Shown piece by piece: positions 52,771-64,000 of a DNA stretch of 64,000 bases. Source of the stretch: Archivesica marissinica (Eukaryota; Mollusca; Bivalvia; Venerida; Vesicomyidae); the NCBI GenBank assembly GCA_014843695.1, contig CM026404.1, forward strand, positions 538,601-602,600, read 5' to 3'. Both the position numbers and the translations under genes were made by a program. The notes beneath the pieces were generated by a model, which saw nothing but the letters and a program-made list of their open reading frames with translations, was not told the origin of the DNA and did not search any database. Within the stretch, counting starts at the first letter, position 1; every line of letters starts with the position of its first letter.

Positions 52771-53030
52771 CGGATCTGTAGTCCAGTGGTAACACGCTGA
52801 ACGGGTACTCCAGGTATCGCAGTCTTTCAGATGGGACATTAAACCGAGATCTGGAGTCGGTGTTGTACGCGTACATCGTACACGTAATGAACCAGAGGAG
52901 ATTCTGGAATTAGACTCTCTCTGTATCATTGCACTATCCTCCAACAATATAAAATCACTAATCTCGTCAGGAGGTGTCGCTCATATGAACAACCGGTAGC
53001 GACAATAAATAAATGTAAAACACACACAGG
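52771..53030 (+). mobile_element. SINE-C tandem unit 3, B box deleted
   Basis: The head CGGATCTGTAGTCCAGTGGT has the A box. The sequence then passes from CCAGGTATCGCAG directly to TCTTTCAGATGGGACATTAA, losing the B box. The tail ends CACACACAGGAAGGCGCACG. It is probably transcriptionally inert. Confidence 0.9.
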
Positions 53031-53097
53031 AAGGCGCACGCATCATTGAAGTATGAGCATTTAATTTTAAAGACATTCACACACTGTATAAATCCCC

Positions 53098-56000
53098 CAG
53101 TCTAGTATATATAATGTATGTATCAGTGCTTGTATATCCTGTAGAGGTTCCCAGTCTAGTATATATAATGTATGTACCAGTGCTTGTATATCCTGTAGAG
53201 GTTCTCAGTCTAGTATATATAATGTATGTACCAGTGCTTGTATATCCTGTAGAGGTTCTCCAGTCTAGTATATATAATGTATGTACCAGTGCTTGTATAT
53301 CCTGTAGAGGTTCTCAGTCTAGTATATATAATGTATGTACCAGTGCTTGTATATCTATCATGTAGAGGTTCCCAGTCTAGTATATATAATGTATGTACCA
53401 GTGCTTGTATATCTATCCTGTAGAGGTTCTCAGTCTAGTATATATAATGTATGTACCAGTGCTTGTATATATATCCTGTAGAGGTTCTCAGTCTAGTATA
53501 TATAATGTATGTACCAGTGCTTGTATATCCTGTAGAGGTTCTCAGTCTAGTATATATAATGTATGTACCAGTGCTTGTATATCTATCCTGTAGAGGTGCC
53601 CAGTCTAGTATATATAATGTATGTACCAGTGCTTGTATATCCTGTAGAGGTGCCCAGTCTAGTATATATAATGTATGTACCAGTGCTTGTATATCTATCC
53701 TGTAGAGGTTCTCAGTCTAGTATATATAATGTATGTACCAGTGCTTGTATATCCTGTAGAGGTTCTCAGTCTAGTATATATAATGTATGTACCAGTGCGT
53801 GTATATCCTGTAGAGGTTCTCAGTCTAGTATATATAATGTATGTACCAGTGCTTGTATATCCTGTAGAGGTTATCAGTCTAGTATATATAATGTATGTAC
53901 CAGTGCGTGTATATCCTGTAGAGGTTCCCAGTCTAGTATATATAATGAATGTAACAGTGCTTGTATATCCTGTAGAGGTTCTCAGTCTAGTATATATAAT
54001 GTATGTACCAGTGCATGTATATATATCCTGTAGAGGTTCTCAGTCTAGTATATATAATGTATGTACCAGTGCTTGTATATCCTGTAGAGGTTCTCAGTCT
54101 AGTATATATAATGTATGTACCAGTGCATGTATATATATCCTGTAGAGGTTCTCAGTCTAGTATATATAATGTATGTACCAGTGCTTGTATATCCTGTAGA
54201 GGTTCTCCGTCTAGTATATATAATGTATGTACCAGTGCATGTATATATATCCTGTAGAGGTTCTCAGTCTAGTATATATAATGTATGTACCAGTGCTTGT
54301 ATATTTCCTGTAGAGGTTCTCCGTCTAGTATATATAATGTATGTACCAGTGCTTGTATATCCTGTAGAGGTTCTCCGTCTAGTATATATAATGTATGTAC
54401 CAGTGCATGTATATATATCCTGTAGAGGTTCCCAGTCTAGTATATATAATGTATGTACCAGTGCTTGTATATCTATCCTGTAGAGGTTCTCAGTCTAGTA
54501 TATATAATGTATGTACCAGTGCATGTATATATATCCTGTAGAGGTTCTCCGTCTAGTATATATAATGTATGTACCAGTGCTTGTATATCCTGTAGAGGTT
54601 CTCAGTCTAGTATATATAATGTATGTACCAGTGCATGTATATATCCAGTAGAGGTTCTCAGTCTAGTATATATAATGTATGTACCAGTGCTTGTATATAT
54701 ATTCCTGTAGAGGTTCTCAGTGTAGTATATATAATGTATGTACCAGTGCTTGTATATCCTGTAGAGGTTCTCCGTCTAGTATATATAATGTATGTACCAG
54801 TGCTTATATATCCTGTAGAGGTTCTCCGTCTAGTATATATAATGTATGTACCAGTGCTTGTATATCTATCATGTAGAGGTTCTCAGTCTAGTATATATAA
54901 TGTATGTACCAGTGCTTGTATATCATGTAGAGGTTCTCCGTCTAGTATATATAATGTATGTACCAGTGCTTGTATATCCTGTAGAGGTTCTCAGTCTAGT
55001 ATATATAATGTATGTACCAGTGCATGTATATATATCCTGTAGAGGTTCCCAGTCTAGTATATATAATGTATGTACCAGTGCTTGTATATCCTGTAGAGGT
55101 TCTCCGTCTAGTATATATAATGTATGTACCAGTGCTTGTATATCCTGTAGAGGTTCTCAGTCTAGTATATATAATGTATGTACCAGTGCTGTATATATCC
55201 TGTAGAGGTTCCCAGTCTAGTATATATAATGTATGTACCAGTGCTTGTATATATCCTGTAGAGGTTCTCAGTCTAGTATATATAATGTATGTACCAGTGC
55301 TTGTATATCCTGTAGAGGTTCTCCGTCTAGTATATATAATGTATGTACCAGTGCTTGTATATCCTGTAGAGGTTCTCCGTCTAGTATATATAATGTATGT
55401 ACCAGTGCTTGTATATCCTGTAGAGGTTCTCCGTCTAGTATATATAATGTATGTACCAGTGCTTGTATATATATCATGTAGAGGTTCTCAGTCTAGTATA
55501 TATAATGTATGTACCAGTGCTTGTATATATATCCTGTAGAGGTTCCCAGTCTAGTATATATAATGTATATACCAGTGCTTGTATATATATCCTGTAGAGG
55601 TTCCCAGTCTAGTATATATAATGTATGTACCAGTGCTTGTATATCCTGTAGAGGTTCTCAGTCTAGTATATATAATGTATGTACCAGTGCTTGTATATCC
55701 TGTAGAGGTTCTCCAGTCTAGTATATATAATGTATGTACCAGTGCTTGTATATCCTGTAGAGGTTCTCAGTCTAGTATATATAATGTATGTACCAGTGCT
55801 TGTATATCTATCATGTAGAGGTTCCAGTCTAGTATATATAATGTATGTACCAGTGCTTGTATATCTATCCTGTAGAGGTTCTCAGTCTAGTATATATAAT
55901 GTATGTACCAGTGCTTGTATATATATCCTGTAGAGGTTCTCAGTCTAGTATATATAATGTATGTACCAGTGCTTGTATATCCTGTAGAGGTTCTCAGTCT

Positions 56001-59000
56001 AGTATATATAATGTATGTACCAGTGCTTGTATATCTATCCTGTAGAGGTTCCCAGTCTAGTATATATAATGTATGTACCAGTGCTTGTATATCCTGTAGA
56101 GGTTCTCCGTCTAGTATATATAATGTATGTACCAGTGCATGTATATATCCTGTAGAGGTTCTCAGTCTAGTATATATAATGTATGTACCAGTGCTTGTAT
56201 ATATATCCTGTAGAGGTTCTCAGTGTAGTATATATAATGTATGTACCAGTGCTTATAATCCTGTAGAGGTTCTCAGTCTAGTATATATAATGTATGTACC
56301 AGTGCTTGTATATCCTGTAGAGGTTCTCAGTCTAGTATATATAATGTATGTACCAGTGCTTGTATATCCTGTAGAGGTTCTCAGTCTAGTATATATAATG
56401 TATGTACCAGTGCTTGTATATCTGTAGAGGTTCTCAGTCTAGTATATAATGTATGTACCAGGCTATATATCCTGTAGAGGTTCTCAGTCTAGTATATATA
56501 ATGTATGTACCAGTGCTTGTATATCCTGTAGAGGTTCTCCGTCTAGTATATATAATGTATGTACCAGTGCATGTATATATATCCTGTAGAGGTTCCCAGT
56601 CTAGTATATATAATGTATGTACCAGTGCTTGTATATCTATCCTGTAGAGGTTCTCAGTCTAGTATATATACTGTATGTACCAGTGCTTGTATATCATGTA
56701 GAGGTTCTCCGTCTAGTATATATAATGTATGTACCAGTGCTTGTATATCCTGTAGAGGTTCTCCGTCTAGTATATATAATGTATGTACCAGTGCTTGTAT
56801 ATCCTGTAGAGGTTCTCCGTCTAGTATATATAATGTATGTACCAGTGCTTGTATATATATCCTGTAGAGGTTCCCAGTCTAGTATATATAATGTATATAC
56901 CAGTGCTTGTATATATATCCTGTAGAGGTTCTCAGTCTAGTATATATAATGTATGTACCAGTGCTGTATATCCTGTAGAGGTTCTCAGTCTAGTATATAT
57001 AATGTATGTACCAGTGCTTGTATATATATCCTGTAGACGTTCTCAGTCTAGTATATATAATGTATGTACCAGTGCTTGTATATCCTGTAGAGGTTCTCAG
57101 TCTGGTGTATATAATGTATGTACCAGTGCTTGTATATATATCCTGTAGAGGTTCTCAGTCTAGTATATATAATGTATGTACCAGTGCTTGTATATCCTGT
57201 AGAGGTTCTCAGTCTAGTATATATAATGTATGTACCAGTGCATGTATATATCCTGTAGAGGTTCTCAGTCTAGTATATATAATGTATGTACCAGTGCATG
57301 TATATATATCCTGTAGAGGTTCTCAGTGTAGTATATATAATGTATGTACCAGTGCTTGTATATCCTGTAGAGGTTCTCCGTCTAGTATATATAATGTATG
57401 TACCAGTGCTTATATATCCTGTAGAGGTTCTCAGTCTAGTATATATAATGTATGTACCAGTGCTTGTATATCCTGTAGAGGTTCTCAGTCTAGTATATAT
57501 AATGTATGTACCAGTGCTTGTATATCCTGTAGAGGTTCTCAGTCTAGTATATATAATGTATGTACCAGTGCTTGTATATCCTGTAGAGGTTCTCAGTCTA
57601 GTATATATAATGTATGTACCAGTGCTTGTATATCCTGTAGAGGTTCTCAGTCTAGTATATATAATGTATGTACCAGTGCTTGTATATCCTGTAGAGGTTC
57701 TCAGTCTAGTATATATAATGTATGTACCAGTGCTTGTATATCCTGTAGAGGTTCTCAGTCTAGTATATATAATGTATGTACCAGTGCTTGTATATCCTGT
57801 AGAGGTTCTCAGTCTAGTATATATAATGTATGTACCAGTGCTTGTATATATATCCTGTAGAGGTTCTCAGTCTAGTATATATAATGTATGTACCAGTGCT
57901 TGTATATATATCCTGTAGAGGTTCTCAGTCTAGTATATATAATGTATGTACCAGTGCTTGTATATCCTGTAGAGGTTCTCAGTCTAGTATATATAATGTA
58001 TGTACCAGTGCTTGTATATCCTGTAGAGGTTCTCAGTCTAGTATATATAATGTATGTACCAGTGCTTGTATATCCTGTAGAGGTTCTCAGTCTAGTATAT
58101 ATAATGTATGTACCAGTGCTTGTATATCCTGTAGAGGTTCTCAGTCTAGTATATATAATGTATGTACCAGTGCTTGTATATCCTGTAGAGGTTCTCAGTC
58201 TAGTATATATAATGTATGTACCAGTGCTTGTATATATATCCTGTAGAGGTTCCCAGTCTAGTATATATAATGTATGTACCAGTGCTTGTATATCCTGTAG
58301 AGGTTCTCAGTCTAGTATATATAATGTATGTACCAGTGCTTGTATATCCTGTAGAGGTTCTCAGTCTAGTATATATAATGTATGTACCAGTGCTTGTATA
58401 TATATCCTGTAGAGGTTCTCAGTCTAGTATATATAATGTATGTACCAGTGCTTGTATATCCTGTAGAGGTTCTCCGTCTAGTATATATAATGTATGTACC
58501 AGTGCATGTATATATATCCTGTAGAGGTTCCCAGTCTAGTATATATAATGTATGTACCAGTGCTTGTATATCATGTAGAGGTTCTCAGTCTAGTATATAT
58601 AATGTATGTACCAGTGCTTGTATATATATCCTGTAGAGGTTCTCAGTCTAGTATATATAATGTATGTACCAGTGCTTGTATATATATCCTGTAGAGGTTC
58701 TCAGTCTAGTATATATAATGTATGTACCAGTGCTTGTATATCCTGTAGAGGTTCTCAGTCTAGTATATATAATGTATGTACCAGTGCTTGTATATATATC
58801 CTGTAGAGGTTCTCAGTCTAGTATATATAATGTATGTACCAGTGCTTGTATATCTCTGTAGAGGTTCTCAGTCTAGTATATATAATGTATGTACCAGTGC
58901 TTGTATATCTATCCTGTAGAGGTTCTCAGTCTAGTATATATAATGTATGTACCAGTGCTTGTATATCCTGTAGAGGTTCTCAGTCTAGTATATATAATGT

Positions 59001-62000
59001 ATGTACCAGTGCTTGTATATCCTGTAGAGGTTCTCCAGTCTAGTATATATAATGTATGTACCAGTGCTTGTATATCCTGTAGAGGTTCCCAGTCTAGTAT
59101 ATATAATGTATGTACCAGTGCTTGTATATCCTGTAGAGGTTCTCAGTCTAGTATATATAATGTATGTACCAGTGCTTGTATATCCTGTAGAGGTTCTCAG
59201 TCTAGTATATATAATGTATGTACCAGTGCTTGTATATCCTGTAGAGGTTCCCAGTCTAGTATATATAATGTATGTACCAGTGCTTGTATATCCTGTAGAG
59301 GTTCTCAGTCTAGTATATATAATGTATGTACCAGTGCTTGTATATCCTGTAGAGGTTCTCAGTCTAGTATATATAATGTATGTACCAGTGCTTGTATATC
59401 CTGTAGAGGTTCCCAGTCTAGTATATATAATGTATGTACCAGTGCTTGTATATCCTGTAGAGGTTCTCAGTCTAGTATATATAATGTATGTACCAGTGCA
59501 TGTATATATATCCTGTAGAGGTTCTCAGTCTAGTATATATAATGTATGTACCAGTGCTTGTATATATATCCTGTAGAGGTTCTCAGTCTAGTATATATAA
59601 TGTATGTACCAGTGCTTGTATATATATCCTGTAGAGGTTCTCAGTCTAGTATATATAATGTATGTACCAGTGCTTGTATATATATCCTGTAGAGGTTCTC
59701 AGTCTAGTATATATAATGTATGTACCAGTGCTTGTATATCCTGTAGAGGTTCTCCGTCTAGTATATATAATGTATGTACCAGTGCTTGTATATCCTGTAG
59801 AGGTTCTCCGTCTAGTATATATAATGTATGTACCAGTGCTTGTATATCCTGTAGAGGTTCTCAGTCTAGTATATATAATGTATGTACCAGTGCTTGTATA
59901 TCCTGTAGAGGTTCTCAGTCTAGTATATATAATGTATGTACCAGTGCTTGTATATCCTGTAGAGGTTCTCAGTCTAGTATATATAATGTATGTACCAGTG
60001 CATGTATATATATCCTGTAGAGGTTCTCAGTCTAGTATATATAATGTATGTACCAGTGCTTGTATATCCTGTAGAGGTTCTCAGTCTAGTATATATAATG
60101 TATGTACCAGTGCTTGTATATCCTGTAGAGGTTCTCAGTCTAGTATATATAATGTATGTACCAGTGCTTGTATATATATCCTGTAGAGGTTCTCAGTCTA
60201 GTATATATAATGTATGTACCAGTGCTTGTATATATCCTGTAGAGGTTCCCAGTCTAGTATATATAATGTATGTACCAGTGCTTGTATATATATCCTGTAG
60301 AGGTTCTCAGTCTAGTATATATAATGTATGTACCAGTGCTTGTATATCCTGTAGAGGTTCTCCGTCTAGTATATATAATGTATGTACCAGTGCTTGTATA
60401 TCCTGTAGAGGTTCTCAGTCTAGTATATATAATGTATGTACCAGTGCTTGTATATCCTGTAGAGGTTCTCAGTCTAGTATATATAATGTATGTACCAGTG
60501 CTTGTATATATATCCTGTAGAGGTTCTCAGTCTAGTATATATAATGTATGTACCAGTGCTTGTATATATATCCTGTAGAGGTTCTCAGTCTAGTATATAT
60601 AATGTATGTACCAGTGCTTGTATATCCTGTAGAGGTTCTCAGTCTAGTATATATAATGTATGTACCAGTGCTTGTATATCCTGTAGAGGTTCTCAGTCTA
60701 GTATATATAATGTATGTACCAGTGCTTGTATATATCCTGTAGAGGTTCTCAGTCTAGTATATATAATGTATGTACCAGTGCTTGTATATCCTGTAGAGGT
60801 TCCCAGTCTAGTATATATAATGTATGTACCAGTGCTTGTATATCATCCTGTAGAGGTTCTCAGTCTAGTATATATAATGTATGTACCAGTGCTTGTATAT
60901 CCTGTAGAGGTTCTCAGTCTAGTATATATAATGTATGTACCAGTGCTTGTATATCCTGTAGAGGTTCTCAGTCTAGTATATATAATGTATGTACCAGTGC
61001 TTGTATATTCCTGTAGAGGTTCTCAGTCTAGTATATATAATGTATGTACCAGTGCTTGTATATCCTGTAGAGGTTCTCAGTCTAGTATATATAATGTATG
61101 TACCAGTGCTTGTATATTTCCTGTAGAGGTTCTCAGTCTAGTATATATAATGTATGTACCAGTGCTTGTATATCCTGTAGAGGTTCTCAGTCTAGTATAT
61201 ATAATGTATGTACCAGTGCTTGTATATCCTGTAGAGGTTCTCAGTCTAGTATATATAATGTATGTACCAGTGCTTGTATATCCTGTAGAGGTTCTCAGTC
61301 TAGTATATATAATGTATGTACCAGTGCTTGTATATATATCCTGTAGAGGTTCTCAGTCTAGTATATATAATGTATGTACCAGTGCTTGTATATCCTGTAG
61401 AGGTTCTCAGTCTAGTATATATAATGTATGTACCAGTGCTTGTATATCCTGTAGAGGTTCTCAGTCTAGTATATATAATGTATGTACCAGTGCTTGTATA
61501 TTCCTGTAGAGGTTCCGTCTAGTATATATATGTATGTACCAGTGCTTGTATATCCTGTAGAGGTTCTCAGTCTAGTATATATAATGTATGTACCAGTGCT
61601 TGTATATCTATCCTGTAGAGGTTCTCCAGTCTAGTATATATAATGTATGTACCAGTGCTTGTATATATATCATGTAGAGGTTCCCAGTCTAGTATATATA
61701 ATGTATGTACCAGTGCTTGTATATATATCCTGTAGAGGTTCCCAGTCTAGTATATATAATGTATGTACCAGTGCTTGTATATCTATCCTGTAGAGGTTCC
61801 CAGTCTAGTATATATAATGTATGTACCAGTGCTTGTATATCTTTCCTGTCGATGTTCTCAGTCTAGTATATATAATGTATGTACCAGTGCTTGTATATAT
61901 ATCCTGTAGAGTTTCTCAGTCTAGTATATATAATATATATACCAGTGCTTGTATATATATCCTGTAGAGGTTCCCAGTCTAGTATATATAATGTATGTAC

Positions 62001-64000
62001 CAGTGCTTGTATATCTATCCTGTAGAGGTTCTCAGTCTAGTATATATAATGTATGTACCAGTGCTTGTATATCCTGTAGAGGTTCCCAGTCTAGTATATA
62101 TAATGTATGTACCAGTGCTTGTATATCCTGTAGAGGTTCTCAGTCTAGTATATATAATGTATGTACCAGTGCTTGTATATTATCCTGTAGAGGTTCTCAG
62201 TCTAGTATATATAATGTATGTACCAGTGCTTGTATATCCTGTAGAGGTTCTCAGTCTAGTATATATAATGTATGTACCAGTGCTTGTATATCCTGTAGAG
62301 GTTCTCAGTCTAGTATATATAATGTATGTACCAGTGCTTGTATATCCTGTAGAGGTTCTCAGTCTAGTATATATAATGTATGTACCAGTGCTTGTATATC
62401 CTGTAGAGGTTCTCAGTCTAGTATATATAATGTATGTACCAGTGCTTGTATATCCTGTAGAGGTTCTCAGTCTAGTATATATAATGTATGTACCAGTGCT
62501 TGTATATCCTGTAGAGGTTCTCAGTCTAGTATATATAATGTATGTACCAGTGCTTGTATATATATCCTGTAGAGGTTCTCAGTCTAGTATATATAATGTA
62601 TGTACCAGTGCTTGTATATATATCCTGTAGAGGTTCTCAGTCTAGTATATATAATGTATGTACCAGTGCTTGTATATATATCCTGTAGAGGTTCTCAGTC
62701 TAGTATATATAATGTATGTACCAGTGCTTGTATATATATCCTGTAGAGGTTCTCAGTCTAGTATATATAATGTATGTACCAGTGCTTGTATATCCTGTAG
62801 AGGTTCTCAGTCTAGTATATATAATGTATGTACCAGTGCTTATATATCCTGTAGAGGTTCTCAGTCTAGTATATATAATGTATGTACCAGTGCTTGTATA
62901 TCCTGTAGAGGTTCTCAGTCTAGTATATATAATGTATGTACCAGTGCTTGTATATCCTGTAGAGGTTCTCAGTCTAGTATATATAATGTATGTACCAGTG
63001 CTTGTATATTTCCTGTAGAGGTTCTCAGTCTAGTATATATAATGTATGTACCAGTGCTTGTATATCCTGTAGAGGTTCTCAGTCTAGTATATATAATGTA
63101 TGTACCAGTGCTTGTATATCCTGTAGAGGTTCTCAGTCTAGTATATATAATGTATGTACCAGTGCTTGTATATATCCTGTAGAGGTTCTCAGTCTAGTAT
63201 ATATAATGTATGTACCAGTGCTTGTATATATATCCTGTAGAGGTTCTCAGTCTAGTATATATAATGTATGTACCAGTGCTTGTATATCCTGTAGAGGTTC
63301 CCAGTCTAGTATATATAATGTATGTACCAGTGCTTGTATATCCTGTAGAGGTTCTCAGTCTAGTATATATAATGTATGTACCAGTGCTTGTATATCCTGT
63401 AGAGGTTCTCCAGTCTAGTATATATAATGTATGTACCAGTGCTTGTATATCCTGTAGAGGTTCTCAGTCTAGTATATATAATGTATGTACCAGTGCTTGT
63501 ATATCCTGTAGAGGTTCTCAGTCTAGTATATATAATGTATGTACCAGTGCTTGTATATCCTGTAGAGGTTCTCAGTCTAGTATATATAATGTATGTACCA
63601 GTGCTTGTATATATATCCTGTAGAGGTTCTCAGTCTAGTATATATAATGTATGTACCAGTGCTTGTATATATTCCTGTAGAGGTTCTCAGTCTAGTATAT
63701 ATAATGTATGTACCAGTGCTTGTATATATATCCTGTAGAGGTTCTCAGTCTAGTATATATAATGTATGTACCAGTGCTTGTATATATATCCTGTAGAGGT
63801 TCTCAGTCTAGTATATATAATGTATGTACCAGTGCTTGTATATTTCCTGTAGAGGTTCTCAGTCTAGTATATATAATGTATGTACCAGTGCTTGTATATC
63901 CTGTAGAGGTTCTCAGTCTAGTATATATAATGTATGTACCAGTGCTTGTATATCCTGTAGAGGTTCTCCATCTAGTATATATAATGTATGTACCAGTGCT
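53098..64000. repeat. 54-bp AT-rich satellite array, open at the right edge
   Basis: Unit AGTCTAGTATATATAATGTA, TGTACCAGTGCTTGTATATC, CTGTAGAGGTTCTC (54 bp), close to 200 units. Length variants of 56 and 58 bp come from extra TA or CTAT/ATAT before CCTG. The position after GGTTC toggles between TCAGTC, CCAGTC, TCCGTC and TCCAGTC. Long runs of pure 54-mers (for example 57420-57840 and 62220-62540) alternate with mixed segments. Open frames up to 339 codons exist because 54 is a multiple of three; they translate the repeat only. The array continues past 64000. Confidence 0.97.

Noticed and set aside
53114..63796. Many overlapping Cys/Tyr/Val-rich open frames (up to 339 codons)
   Set aside because: 54-bp satellite read in two frames; the frames break whenever the unit length changes by 2 or 4 bp.
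1..64000. CRISPR array
   Set aside because: Several arrays have units of 29-43 bp, but there are no unique spacers: the whole unit repeats. The context is eukaryotic and no cas-like genes are present.
1..64000. Telomeric repeat blocks (TTAGGG or variants)
   Set aside because: No run of TTAGGG or TTAGG was seen on either strand.

Overview
This window is repeat-dominated, eukaryotic nuclear DNA. I found no protein-coding gene, rRNA or functional tRNA that I can support. tRNA-derived SINEs with pol III A and B boxes, target-site duplications and LINE-like 3' tails, many minisatellites and satellites, and a scaffold gap of exactly 1000 N point to a metazoan genome assembled from long reads. A marine invertebrate such as a mollusc is my best guess, but that is inference and no gene anchors it.

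Layout. 1-14850 is a 36/40-bp satellite with nested higher-order structure. 14851-15850 is the gap. 15851-26718 is an unrelated 43-bp satellite, also with kilobase-scale higher-order copies. 26719-53097 is a mosaic. Smaller tandem arrays have units of 38, 22, 19, 79, 39, 36, 29/21, 29/30, 54/45, 60 and 47 bp. Between them lie at least four tRNA-headed SINE families (called SINE-A to SINE-D here), LINE-like 3' ends with (TTA)n tails, two MITE-like elements of about 500 bp bounded by TTAA, foldback sequences and short stretches without recognisable features. 53098-64000 is a 54-bp AT-rich satellite that runs off the end of the window. Tandem repeats cover roughly 45 kb of the 63 kb of called bases.

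The main biological interest is how the tandem repeats arise. Four arrays can be traced to mobile elements inside this window: the 38-bp array at 27.6-28.2 kb is an amplified internal piece of SINE-C; the 36-bp array at 37.1-38.5 kb is an amplified terminal inverted repeat of a small MITE-like element whose opposite end survives at 38621-38650; SINE-C is itself in tandem with a 301-bp period at 52.26-53.03 kb and its head is triplicated at 50.4 kb; and one element with an expandable internal repeat occurs as a short form (51.7 kb) and as hugely expanded inverted forms (42.8-45.4 kb). Five well-preserved SINE insertions carry direct flanking repeats of 11-16 bp, two others have weaker candidates of 8-9 bp, and one SINE is nested inside another. 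SINE-A and SINE-B have different heads but share a 3' tail, as expected if the same LINE machinery mobilises both.

Long open frames in the arrays, up to 496 codons, come from unit lengths divisible by three and should not be read as genes. No gene network or previously undescribed protein system is visible. Several indel clusters and two blocks made only of G and T inside arrays may be consensus errors and should be checked against reads.
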